64,000 bases of DNA, taken from contig NW_025408669.1 of the NCBI RefSeq assembly GCF_020360975.1, positions 1,116,001 through 1,180,000 of the forward strand, given 5' to 3'. The notes beneath the pieces are model-generated. The model did no database searches, was not told the DNA's origin, and saw only the letters and a program-made list of their open reading frames with translations. The number at the start of each line of letters is the position of its first letter. The first letter of the stretch is position 1. This DNA is from Hirsutella rhossiliensis. Taxonomy: Eukaryota; Ascomycota; Sordariomycetes; Hypocreales; Ophiocordycipitaceae. Below, piece after piece: positions 46,901-59,136 of this stretch. A program made the translations under genes and the position numbers.

Positions 46901-46960
46901 GCTATAGGCGTATATCGGTTTCGCGAGAAGTTTTTTTTAAGGTTAAAGTTTAATATATTA

Positions 46961-49900
46961 GTTTTAAGTTTAATTTATCGTTTTAGATTAAAGGTAGTTA
47001 AGACTAGTTCTTATATAATTATAGTTTTAATATATTTAAAAGCTTTGTTAGCTTTATTATCCTATATAAATTCTTTTTCCTTCTTTATTAAGTTATATAG
47101 TAGTACTACTATTTTTCTAAAATCTTTAATAAATTATTAATAGTAATTTATAAATCCTAGGAAACTTTATACGTCCTTAACGTTCTTTAGCGTTAGCTAT
47201 TCTTTAACTAAGTTAATCTTATCTTATTATATATATATCTCTCTTAGTAAGATTATATATCTAAGGAAGTCTACTTCCTATATATAGAACTTACTTTTCT
47301 TTAGTTTAACTAGTAACTTTATATTCTAAAGTATATAAAGTACCTTATAGACGTATTCCTTATATTCTTTTAAGGTATCTAAGAAAATTAAGATATTATC
47401 TAGATATACTATTATAAAGATATCTAAGTATTTACGTAGGATATTATTAATTATCTATTAAAAGGTAGCTAGTATATTTATAAGTCTAAATAGTATTACT
47501 AGATATTTAAATAGTCTGAATTTCGTTTTAAAGGCTATTATCTATTTATATCCTTTTTTTATACGTATTAAGTTATAGGCGCCTTTAAGGTTAAGGGCTA
47601 TAAACTATTTTTTACTATATAATCGATCTTATAGTTTTAATATAAGCGGTAATAGTATTCGGTCTTTTATTATAATATCGTTTAAGCGTTTATAATTAAT
47701 AACTAGTTATAGTTTACTATTTTTCTTTAAAATAAATATAACTAGATAGCTTACTTTAGATATTAATATTTATATATATCCTTTTTATAGATTCTTATTA
47801 AGGTAGTCGTATAGCGTTTATAGTTATTTTTCGTTTAGGTTATAGATTTTATAGAACGTTAGCGTTATTCTATCTTTAAGATAAATTTCGTGGTCCTATT
47901 AGCTATATTTAAGTAACCCTATCTTAAGTTCTTCTTTAAAGAGTTTATTATATTTTCGGTATTCCTAAGGGATATTCTTTATTCTATCTTATAAGCTTTA
48001 TTCTTTCTCTTAAAAGCTAGTTTCTCTTAACTTAAGCTCTTTATTAATTTATTTAAGGTCTTTCCTTAAAGTAGTAATAACTCTTTAGATCTTTATATTA
48101 TATCCTTTATTCTATTTATATTAGATACTAGGTTATATAGCCGTATTAGTTAGTATATAGGTTTTATTAGTCGATTTTATTATATCCGCTAGTTCGGTTA
48201 CTATTTTTATTTATATTGCTAAAGCCTATAATAATTTACTTAAACGGTTATCCCTTTTATCTTATTTAGTAGCTAAATTATCGTAAAATTTTACTTTCTT
48301 TTAAATCTACTAGTCCTAGAAACTTATATCTTTATCTTAACGTAGCTAGCTAGTTTTCTAGTTAATTACTAGGTTGCTCTCTTATAGCTATAGAAGCCTT
48401 AATATAAGGTTATATTCTTTAATATCTATAATATTAAAGTTAACTCGTTTATCGTAGCCCTAGATATTAATATCGAGGTAATTAATCTCTATATTAATAA
48501 TTCCGTTATTATAGTTAAAGGCCTCTCCTTCGATATTTATAAGTTTATATAAATCTATCTTATATCTTTATATAAGTTAGTAATAATTAATAACTCTAGG
48601 TAAAATATAGTTACTTATCGCGCTATAGTCTAAAAGTATATATACGTAATATCCTATAATTTAAATATCTAATACTATTTAGTCGCTATAGCTTACTATT
48701 ACTATATATAGGGTCCTTAGATCTTATCGTATTATACTAGTTTATAGCCCTTTTATAGATAGTATACCTTATTTTTTACTTAGTCTTTATTCGTTTTATT
48801 TAGGTATTCTTCTTTAATTTATTATTAATATCGTTTCTTTATATTTTTATCGTATAGTATTATATTAGGGCTTAAGAGACTAATTTCTTATAGCTAATTA
48901 AAGATTTCTTATTTCTTAACGCTATATTATTTATATTATACTACTTTATAGTTAATTATATACTATACTTTATAATTCTATTTATTTTTATACTAAAGGT
49001 TAAGTTTTCGTTTAGCGTCTTTCTATTTTTTATATAGTATTTTTATATTAATTCTTCTTTAGTCGAATATAGCTTATAGCCTTTATACGTATTACTAATA
49101 ATCTTTTAGTATACTATTATATCGTTTATACTATACTTATACTTTTTCGTATTTATAAATTCTATAGTTTAGGTATATATATTTATTATAATTTTCTTTA
49201 TTATATTTAACTTATTATATAAGTCTTTAAAAGATTAAGGGTTTAGATATCTTAAAGTAAGTAGTATTATACTATTCCTTTATTTTAGCGTATTTATAGA
49301 TTTTATATATCTTTAAAAGATATCTCGTTAATAAACTATAATTATCGCGGTATTTAAGTAGCATACTATAATTAGGTTTTAATAATATAAATTAGTTATT
49401 TAGGTAACGTTAATCGATTTTCTAGTAGTTTAGTTTTATACTTAGGTAAGGTTTCGAAAGTACTTATCCTTTAAACTTAACTAAGAAGGCATTATATTAT
49501 ACCTTTATCTAAAAGTATATTATATAATTTAGGTAAACGTATAATATCTATAAAATATACTTATAGTACTTATAAGTAAGTAGTATTTATAGATTATCTT
49601 TAAATTCTCCTTATAGTTACTATTCTCGTTATAAAGCTATAAAGGTATTAACTATAGCAATAGCTATAGCGTAGTCTCCTTTATATAGTACCGGTTAATA
49701 TCGAATTAATATAGCTTATTAGTTTTTTATAAGAATTTAAGGTATTTATTAGGTTTTAATTTTAAGTATTTCTTTAAATTCTTTAAAGTATAGAGCGTAT
49801 TCTTTAATTATAGTATTTTCCCTTAATAGCGAGAGTAGTAGTATAAGTTTATTCTCGTCTTCTATTTCTTTAAGTATTTCTTATTCTTTAAAGCTTATAT

Positions 49901-51297
49901 CGTCGATACTTTATTATTCCTCCTTAGGTTATTATCTAAGTTTCGTAAGTATAAGGGCTATATCTATATCTTCTTTATTATATTATTTATAGACTACCTA
50001 TTATTATTATTGATTTTTATTTCGTATATCTTCCTAGAATCGTTTACTATTCTTCTTAATTTAATCTTAAGAGACTCCTTTAAGATAAGGGTATTCTAGT
50101 TCTATAAATTTAACTTATCTTTATATTTTAGGATCCCTTTATTATATTATTATAAAGGTCTTCTTTAGTAGCTTTAGGAACTATCTAATACTATTTTTAT
50201 CGCTTAAGTATACTATATATTCGTCGTTATAGTATATAGTCTAACTAAGGAGTTTATACTTTAGTTCCTATTTATTAATAGCGTTTAGGTATTTCTTACC
50301 TTTTAAGGCTAGTGCCTAGTAGGTTTTCTTCTTTTTATAAGGTTATCTATATTTTTTAGAGTAATATCTAAGTTTCCTATAGTTAAAATACTTTCCTTTA
50401 CTTTTCTATATTATATCTAGATCTATCTTACCTAGGTTAGTTATATAGGCGTAGGCAATAGGAGTTTCGCGCTTCTTTTTATAGTTAGCGTATCGGCTAA
50501 AGTTATTTCTATAAAAAGGGTTTTAGTTTCCTCTTCCTTATTTCTTTTCTTAGCATCGCGTATACTATTTATCGTCGATTCGTACTACTATAGTAATATA
50601 GTCCGAGAGGTTATTAAGTCGATTTTCCTTATAGAGCTTATCCTTAACTTCTTCTTTAAGCTTATTATAGAATCGTAATATAAGGGGTTCGTCGTCTTAA
50701 TTAAGCTTTAAGGTAACTTAATAGAACTTCGTAGTATAATACGATATTAAGATCTTTTATTAGAGTTCTTAAAGTTTTTATTTAGCTTCTTATTCTTTAT
50801 TAGTTATTCTAAATACCTTTATAATAGCTTCTTTAAATCCTTAGAAACTAGTAAAGACTTTATTTATTTTATTATCTCGTCGCGCTAGTTAGTTATCGAG
50901 AAAGTCCCTTATAATAGGTCTAAACTAAGCGAGTACCGTTTTAAATAAATAATTTCCTACGTAGAGTACCTTTTCGACTAGGTCTAAGAGTTTAGTAGGG
51001 TAAAACCGGTAGTAGGCTTTAAGTTAGGTAAGAAAGTCTTAAAGCGTGCTATAAGTACCGTCGAATAGTCCTAGCTATTTTAGTTTAACTACTTCTCTAA
51101 GGTCCCTAACTTATCCGTTGCCTCCTTTATTCTTAAGTAACTATACCTTATATTAAAGGGTAATAATCTCGCGTATTATATCCTAAGGTAATATAGTAGC
51201 TCTAGAGTTAGTTAATCTAGCTTACTATATAGGTATATTAATAGTTACGATATTACTTAGAGTAACGCGGTATTATATTAAATAAGAGCTTTTAACG
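46961..51297 (-). pseudogene. Gypsy B gag, protease and reverse transcriptase region
   Basis: Minus strand, collinear with gypsy A 30915-35597. gag about 51180-49300 with a zinc-knuckle remnant near 50370; protease about 48650-48350 (LLD motif beside the sequence complementary to GCGCTATAGTC at 48620); reverse transcriptase about 48000-46965, with the FLGFINYYR-type box near 47150. The 5' untranslated stretch 51246-51297 joins the LTR. Less mutated at CpG sites than gypsy A. Confidence 0.8.
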
Positions 51298-51746
51298 TAT
51301 AATAACTAGTATTATTCCTAAGGGATAAACCTATTAAGGGGTTTATATTAGTAGATATAATAAGGCGTGGTCTAAGTAATAATAAGTATATTACGTTAGT
51401 AATAAGTCGGAGGTTATAGACTATAGACTATAACTAGGTAATTAGAATTAGAGATAAATCGTAATAAAGATCTATATTAAAAGCTAGAGAGCTATCTATT
51501 TAAAGAAGTAAAAGTAAGTAGCTATATATACTTATAGAGACTGTCCTTAGATTATAGGCCTAGCTATAATCCTTAACGTTAGATCGTATAGAGCGTAGTA
51601 ATCTTATTAATCCTAGATTACTTAGATCTCTACGATCCCCTCGATCCTATATCTATTAGATAGTCGTGCTAACTATTTATCCGTTAGACTATATTACGTG
51701 CTTAACGCGGTCGACCGTTAGCGGCCTAGTAGCCGTGGTCGTAATA
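51298..51746 (-). repeat. Gypsy B 5' LTR
   Basis: 449 bp, the same length as and collinear with 36448-36896; the expected 5' end of the minus-strand transcript. Followed on the right by the duplicated CCGCG. Confidence 0.92.
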
Positions 51747-51751
51747 CCGCG

Positions 51752-51914
51752 GGCATAGATACCTTAGCCTTAGCCTTAGATAGGGCCTTAGACGTAGCTG
51801 CCGCCTTACCCTTACTTTTGCCCTTCCCTTTATCGATAGGGATTAAGGCCGGAACGGGCCTAGTAAGACTAGTAAGATTAAAGCCGCTATCCTCTATATT
51901 AAGGCCGTCGCTAG
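51752..51914 (-). mobile_element. Repeat G, middle part of the minus-strand copy
   Basis: Reverse complement matches 41097-41256, including the KGKGKGKA coding stretch. It lies between the gypsy B target duplication and the 8-bp hAT target duplication, and bridges the two other pieces of this G copy. Confidence 0.85.
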
Positions 51915-51949
51915 TAGACTTAAAAATACCTATAGGTATTTGCTTATAG

Positions 51950-52100
51950 GCTACCTATACCTACCTACGGGCTATTTTAGGGCTACTATAAATACTTAGT
52001 AGGTAGGTAAATTTAAAATAGGTACCTAAAAATATATATAGGTATATTCGGGCTACCTATAGGCATTACCTATTTAGTTTTATTAAACTAATCGTTTATA
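51950..52100. repeat. hAT left subterminal repeats
   Basis: At least five copies of TACCTA/TAGGTA-type motifs, including GGGCTACCTATAGG near 52054. Similar motifs recur at 62840-62965 by the other end. Clustered subterminal motifs are usual transposase-binding sites in hAT elements. Confidence 0.6.
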
Positions 52101-52370
52101 CTTATCCTAATATAAGGCACCTATAAAATATATATAGGCCGTATAGCTAAAAGTAGCATTAAATTAAAGGATAAGATCCTATAGATATTATTTATTCTTT
52201 ACCTTAACTATCCTTTTAATATTTAAAGTCCTATCGTCGCGGTCGAATATTCTCCCTATATCTAGTTCTCTTTATAGAGGAGGCGACTATTGCCTTTATT
52301 ACTATATAGCCTTTTCGCTTTTTCTTACGGCTTTAAACTTATTCTTCCCGATAAGAGTTACTTTCCTTTA

Positions 52371-52430
52371 TCTCCTCTACTTCCCCTATCTCCTCTACTT
52401 CCTTTATCTCCTTTACTTCCTCCGACTCGT
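52371..52430. repeat. 18-bp CT-rich tandem repeat
   Basis: About three units related to TTCCTTTATCTCCTCTAC. On the minus strand they would encode a Glu/Val/Ile-rich acidic run just beyond the transposase-like C-terminus. Confidence 0.7.
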
Positions 52431-52829
52431 TATTACTTAGTAAAGTAATATTAATTATATCGCGATACTTATCTCTCCCTTACTAGCTTTACGTTTATAT
52501 CTAGAGAGAGTCTATAAAAAGCTTTTATTAGATAATACCTATAGGCTATAAGTAAGTATAAAATCTCTTACTTTAATCTTAATCTTCTTTATATAGTATT
52601 ATAGCTTCTTTATTAAGACGAATTCTACTAAAAGGATTCTTATTTCTAGGAGTATAAGATATCTTTAGAGCTATATTAAGCTTATATAGCCGATCTTTAT
52701 ACTCCTTTATAGGGTTAATACTATTATTAATCTTTATATCTTAAAGAAGGATACTATCCTATACGTCGAATCGAGACTATAGGATCGATAGCGTAAATCT
52801 CGCCTCTAAGTTTAAGAGTTTCGTCCTAG

Positions 52830-55800
52830 ATCGCTAGTATATATTAATCTGCCGGTAAATGCTCTAAGCGCGCTTAAGCGGCATACTACTTAGTTATATT
52901 GCTAGAAATTCTCGTGCTATAATATAAATATTCTTATACCTTTTATACTAAGATATATAGCGCTAAAAGCTATATATATCCTTAGATAGTAACCTCCCTA
53001 GCTAAGATTAGTATATTACTTATATATTAATATAAATAAATAAAAACTTACTCTCTTTAAAAAAAGCCCTATAGACCGAAATACCTTTATTACCTTATAA
53101 AGTCCCTTAATATATAATTAGTATAAATAATTACTATAAATTATTATACTATTTACCTTTATTAGACTAAGAAACTAAGTAAGCTAGTCCTTATAGGAGT
53201 TAAGAGTAATATTAGTATTAAAGGATTATACTAATAACTATAAGAATCGTTATTAGTAATAGGAAATAAATATATCTTTATAAGTCCTCTATACTTACTT
53301 AGAACTAAGTAGATTAGCTTCGGTCTCCTTCTTTAGTAAAATAGGTAATCCTACCTAACGAATATTAAGCTTGCTAATACTTAATAGGGGCGTAAGTAGG
53401 GTAGCAATTATATATACTTCCTTTTCCTCCTAGAGGTAGTTAATATACTTAGTAAGCTTTTTCTCTATATTATTAATTGCTATTATTAGTATACTTTACT
53501 AGTTATTGCTAGTATTATAAATATTAGTAATTTTAGTATAGGAGTAAAAGAAATACTTATAAATTATCTTTAGCGAGTTCTAAGATTCTAAGAGTATTAT
53601 ATCTTTCCCTTAGCTAACGTTATTTATAAGCTATAGGAATATCTTCCTAATATTAATTAAGTAGTTAATTTGCTCCTAATTCTTAGTAGATAAAGGCGGG
53701 CTAAGCTAGGTATTACTAGTAAGAAGTATATTAATTGCCTATTATAGCTCCTTAGCTCTCTTAAGCATTATAATAGTAGAGTTCTAGCGCGTAATAATAT
53801 AACCGGGAATACTTAATAGTTATTTATCTAGTTAGACCTCTTATTAGATATTAAAGAAAACCTTCGTCTACTTCGCGCTTTAATAGAGTATTAATACTAG
53901 TATACGGATCTAAGAGGGTTAATATAAAGATTAGTATATAAGTTATAGTATTCTAATTAGTATTAACTTACCTTTATTATTATTCTTAAGATAACGTTGC
54001 TTATACCTATAGGTAAGTTACTTAGTATATCCTTATCGGTACTTACTTCTTCCTTATTATAGTTATCTTATAGAGTTCCTATTATATAAGAATAACTCTA
54101 TATAACTAGTTTCTGCTCTACCTTAATCTTAATAAGCTTTTTATAATCTAGTATCTTAGATATAAGAAGGTTAAGAATATACGCGATATATCGTATATAG
54201 TAAATCGTACTTAGTATATTAATCCCTAGATATAAGTTAAGTTTCCCTTATAAGTCTCCTAAATAAAGATATATACTATTATTAGTAGTAATACTTTTAA
54301 ATCGATCTAAAATACGATAGCTTTATAGATATTATATAATAGCATTATTCTATAATTCTCTAGAATAGCTAGCTAATATATTTATTAGGCTAAGTAGAAG
54401 AAGCTATAAGTATTAATTATAATCGACGTAGTAACTAATAATTCTAAGGACTACTTTAATATTTCTAGTTCGAGTCTAGCTATCGATAGTTAGCGAGAGA
54501 TACTATCTAGAAGGTATATAGTTAATTAATACTTCTCGAAGATTATTAGCGATTATCTCTATTAAATTTATTAGTATAGGGGCGGAGGGAATATAGAATT
54601 CTAGATAGTAGAAATAAACTAAGTCTTAAAAAGACTTATAGTTTACGATATTAACGGCTAAGTATATCTACGAAATAAAATTAGTAAGATAACGTTAATA
54701 TTATAGCTTCTATTTTTAGGTGCCCTATAATAAGATTAGTATAATATATTACTATATTTTTATATAATAAATATAAATATACCGGGGTATATTTCTATTA
54801 CACTTAGGTAGATTAAAATATATTCTTAGGTTACTGTTTTTTAATATAAAACTTACCTTGCCTATAGCGTGTAAGAGCGCTTATACCGGAACCTTTAATA
54901 TAAGGATAGATTAGTATAGACTAGTAAGATATATAAATTACCTAAGGTTCCCCTATCTTATAGTTTACGCCTTCCTTAAAAGGCCGCTATATATCTAAAC
55001 GATATAAAGTATTAAAGATTAAAAGAGCATTCTTCTTATAAGGAGATATATCTATATTAGTAGTATTAGAGCTTAAGATACTTACTTAAGAGTATATTAT
55101 CCTAGGAGACTAAATATTATTTAATAAGTTAGCTTTAAATCTCGTTTTATACTAGCTAGTAGATATCTACTAATTAAGGAAATCTTAATAATCTTAATAC
55201 TAGAAGCATAGCGGCTTTCTAAGAGATACTAGCCTATAAGTAGGAATTGCACTAGTATCTATAGTGCTACCTTCTTTGCTTTCTTAATTAAAAGATTAAA
55301 AAGGAGATAGTAGGTCTTTGTCTTTATTAAACGAAGAATTAAGATAATTATACTAACTGCTTTAAGTTAACGGCGAAGGGGTAAAAGGCGAATCTTAGTC
55401 TATATTGCTATAAGGTAAGAAGCTTAGAGCTTAGAGTAAGATGTTCGACTTCTAAGCGTTTTATCTTTAAAGAAATAGATTATTAGAGTATAAAATCTAT
55501 AGAGTATCTACTATAAAGAAGAGGATAAAGATCTATATAAATAGTTATTATAAGTAAATAAGTGCTTTTAATAAAGTAAAGTAGATAATACGTATAAATA
55601 ATTAGTATAATTAATATATATAGAGTGCTTTATATTATATAGCACCGAGGTAATAGGTATATATCTAATAATAAGAGAAAGTAAGAAAAGCTATATACTG
55701 CTCTAATATAAAGTTATATCTTAGTATATATACTATATATAGAACGTAAAAGAGTTTTACCGAGCCCCTATATATTGCCTATTAACTAAAATTTCCCGCT

Positions 55801-58800
55801 ACGTTGCTATAGAAAGCATTCCCTCCTTTCTCTTTATTTCTAAAGGTGCGCTCTTAGACTATATGCCTTACCTTAAGAAAGGTATATCTAAAATAATATA
55901 AACTCTTACTATTCGCTAGTAAAAGCAAAGCTTATAGCTAGATAGCTAGAATTAAGCTTTAATAGCTTCTCTACTAGCTTAGCGATTATATTAGTCCCTA
56001 GTAGAAGTAAGACTAGGCGAATAATTAATCGACCGATTTAGCTTATAAGATACTAGCGCCCCTTCTATTAAGCTCGCCGTATTTATAAAGCTCGCCGTCT
56101 CTAGGAAGTTCGCCGCCTCTATAACTAACTTTACTGCCTCTATAATACTCGTCTTCGCCTAAGTAAAGCTTTCCTTATCCTCTACGATAAAGCTCGCCGC
56201 CTCCTAGACTAAGCTTAGTATAATAAACGTTAATAGTATTCCCTAAGCCGCCGCTAACGCTAATACGTTAGACATTAACTCCCCTATCCCGGCCGCCCTT
56301 AAAACTTCTTCCTCCTTTACCGAGACGATCTTAAGACTCCCGCCCCTTAAGTTCTTATATATTTAGTCGTCTAGGCAGTTTACGGATAGATAACTCTACC
56401 TGCCTAGTTCTAATCCTTTCTCGAGATAGATATATTTAGCCTAAAGGGTAAAAGGGAGGTAGTAGGATAGAAGAATTATTTAGAATATAGCTAGAATTCT
56501 ATTCCTACCCTTAAGTATCTACCTCTATTTTAATAGGCGCAATTAATATCCTTTTTAATCTCTACCTAAGGGTATATACTTTTAATATTAGGTAATTATT
56601 TCTCTAGTAAGATATAGTGCGCTCTACCTATATAGAAGTTTATCTATTTAGTCCTTCCTATAGAGGGATACGTTACCTAGGAAAAATAGAGGTCTATTAA
56701 CTTTTATATAAAAAAGAAAATAATTAAAATATATATTTATATATAGGTAGTAACTATACTATTACTACTTATTACGAAATATTATAGTATTTATAGTAAT
56801 ATTTATACTAATCTAAATAATAGTATATAAATAAAACATACTAAAATTCTTTACTTTCCTTACTTTTAAGCTAACTCTCTAGGGTAGCAATAAGTTAGGA
56901 AAAACGTCTTAAATACCTTCCGTAGATTTAAATATCTACCTAGCTAACTTAAACCGAAAAGCTTTCTATTAATAGCATCTAGAATAACGCTAGGGCTTCC
57001 TATCGTAAAGGACCTAAAAGAAACTAATAGAGTGCATTCTTATACTCCTTAGTATACCTCTTAAAGTTTAAAAGGATTCTCCTAAAAATAGATTAAGGAA
57101 AGTTATTAGTCTCTCGCTATAGCTACGCGGGTTTAGGAAGGATTGCCTAGCTCCTTTTCTTCCCCTTACCTTGCTCTATATAGCCGTAAATCTCGCGTAC
57201 TATCGAGATCTTTAAGGGCCTAGCCGAAATTCGTTGTCGAGAAATTACCTAAAATGCCTAACGACGGATATTAGTCCTAAGCCGCGTACTAGAGAGTCTC
57301 CTATTTATCTAGTTAGTTTAATTAATTAGCTTAAATTATTAGAAGCCTAGTACTTACGTAAATAGTCTTCTCGTTAACGCGATTCGTCGTAAAGGCCTAG
57401 TTTAAAGACTAAAAGCGAACTAATAAAATAGTTTATAATACGAGAAAATATTTAAGCCGTAAAGGGATTCTAGAAATCTAGTAAGGAGTTAACCTAAAAA
57501 TATATAAAGAAGTAAATAAAGTAAGACTTACTCTTCCTACTACTCTTAAAGAACGCTTTTTACTACTTAAACTACTAAGGTTAGGTATACTTTAAGTACC
57601 CGTAGCTTAGAAAACATTAACTAGATAGCTATACTAAAGTATCTCTAAAAGCACCGAAATGCTAGTGCTTCTTAGTTCTATAATAATTAGTATATAAGAG
57701 TAGTTAAGGTTAAGAAGATTAAAATACCTTCTAGTCTTACTTAAGTGCTTCTTTAATTCCTTAAAAAGGTTGCTTATTACCGAACTAGGCGCTAAACTTA
57801 AGCGACTTATCGCCTTTATTAAGAAGAAATATAATCTCGTCGATTTATTAGGCTTTATTCTCTATCTTAGCGTCGATATCCTCCTAGTCGGTATCCTCTT
57901 TAGTAAGAGCGTTCTCGTTAAGGATTATATCGCCCTATAATACTAGTAGGCAAAGTATTTCTTTAACTTAGTCTAGATATCGGCTAAGTAGAAAACTAAA
58001 TTATTTTTAATTAGTATAAAGATTAATTTATTTCCTATAGTTACTACTTAGTACTTACTACTTACTTTTAATTTCGTAAGAGTCTTTAGCAATTATAGTA
58101 GCTTTTTCTTCTTTACTTATATTTATCTAGGTTATAGAGGACTAGACTTTCTTTCTTAATTATATAATAGCCTAATATATTGCATTCTTAGCCTTTTCGA
58201 AGACTTTCTTATCGTCGGTTATCTTAGCAACGCGATCGCGCGCTTTCTTTATATTCGTATTTATTAATAGGGTATCTTCTACCTTCTATTTTTTTAAAGG
58301 CGTACTAGGCGGACGGCCTATTATAGATTAGTATAAAGATTAGTATAAAGTAAAGAGGAGTATTTAGGAACTCTTACTACGTCGCCGTCGCTCCTAATTA
58401 TTTATAGAGAAGAGAGCTAAGAAATACGAAAATATCTAAAATTATTAGCTAGAATATTATATAAAATAGAGAGAGATATTACTTACCGTTTAATATATAG
58501 TATTAATATAGGTATTAAAAGTAAAATAAAAATTCCTAACGCTAAACGAAGACTAAATCTTTACCCTATATAGTCCTACTTTTTACTAGAAATCGATTAG
58601 GTCGGTAGATCTTCGTAACTAGATAACCGCATTTTAATTAGCTAAGAAGCTTATTACTACTAGCTTACGTTATCGTAACCTTTCTTTTTTTTTCTCCCTC
58701 CTTAATAAATATATACTCGCCTACGACCGCTAAGCCTTCGAGGTTAGTACGCTATCCGTATATAAATAGCCTTATATTAATATACTAATTATTTATAGTA

Positions 58801-59100
58801 ATCTCGCTTTTAGTCTTATAGCACGTAGCCGGTTTTTTAGCCGGCTAACCGGCGGAAAGACTCTCCCCGGCTAGAATGTAAATACTAGCGGAAAAACCAG
58901 CGGCAAAGGCAAGGGGAAATTAGTTAAGCTAGTAGGTATTATTAAGCGTAAACAAAGATTTAAGCTAGGTAGTAAGTCTTTATTTATCTTTTCTTACTTA
59001 AACGCAATAAGACTTAAGTATATTTCTTTCTTAGATTATCTACTAATTTTAATATTAGCTATTGCTTTGCGCGAAATTCGAAAATTCTAGTAAATTCCCG
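52830..59100 (-). pseudogene. Presumed hAT transposase region and possible further coding remnants
   Basis: Only the dimerisation-like block at about 52880-52925 is recognised. Near 56000-56250 the minus strand reads for about 90 codons with few stops as a repetitive helical chain (EAASFI, EAVKLVIEAANFLETASFI, TASLIEGALVS). The region 57000-59100 gives no recognisable domain. Everything is stop-ridden. Exact limits and gene number cannot be set by eye. Confidence 0.4.
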
Positions 59101-59136
59101 ATTTACTTATCCCTCGCGCCTCGTTCGCTTGCTTTA

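Larger units (their letters stand above)
39569..46960 (-). mobile_element. LINE-B: endonuclease/RT retrotransposon with (TAA)n tail, carrying a G copy
   Basis: Element 39586-46943, flanked by the 17-bp duplication TAAAGTTTAATATATTA (39569-39585, 46944-46960); gypsy A shows the unoccupied site near 30915. On the minus strand: ORF1 with zinc knuckles (about 46800-45370), endonuclease with a DFNI box (about 45350-44500), reverse transcriptase (about 44200-42700), and a 3' end with (TAA)n at 39586-39597. Long variable target duplications and a simple-repeat tail fit target-primed LINE integration. The 3' region is interrupted by a plus-strand copy of repeat G. Confidence 0.85.
36443..51751 (-). 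mobile_element. Gypsy B: full-length Ty3/gypsy retrotransposon, RIPped, interrupted by LINE-B
   Basis: LTRs 36448-36896 and 51298-51746, each 449 bp, enclose a minus-strand gypsy. The target duplication CCGCG is at 36443-36447 and 51747-51751, and the uninterrupted target is seen in the other G copy near 41250-41260. Both LTRs begin TATAA and end TAATA, as expected if TG...CA was RIPped. A polypurine tract (AAAAGGAAGGGAGATG on the minus strand, about 36900-36918) abuts the 3' LTR. Without the 7.36-kb LINE-B insertion the element is about 7.9 kb, normal for the family. Confidence 0.92.

Noticed and set aside
39586..46943. One element with two convergent genes (G on plus, RT on minus)
   Set aside because: G occurs elsewhere without LINE-B, and LINE-B ends occur without G, so a nested G copy is simpler; not fully excluded because the left edge of G is unclear.
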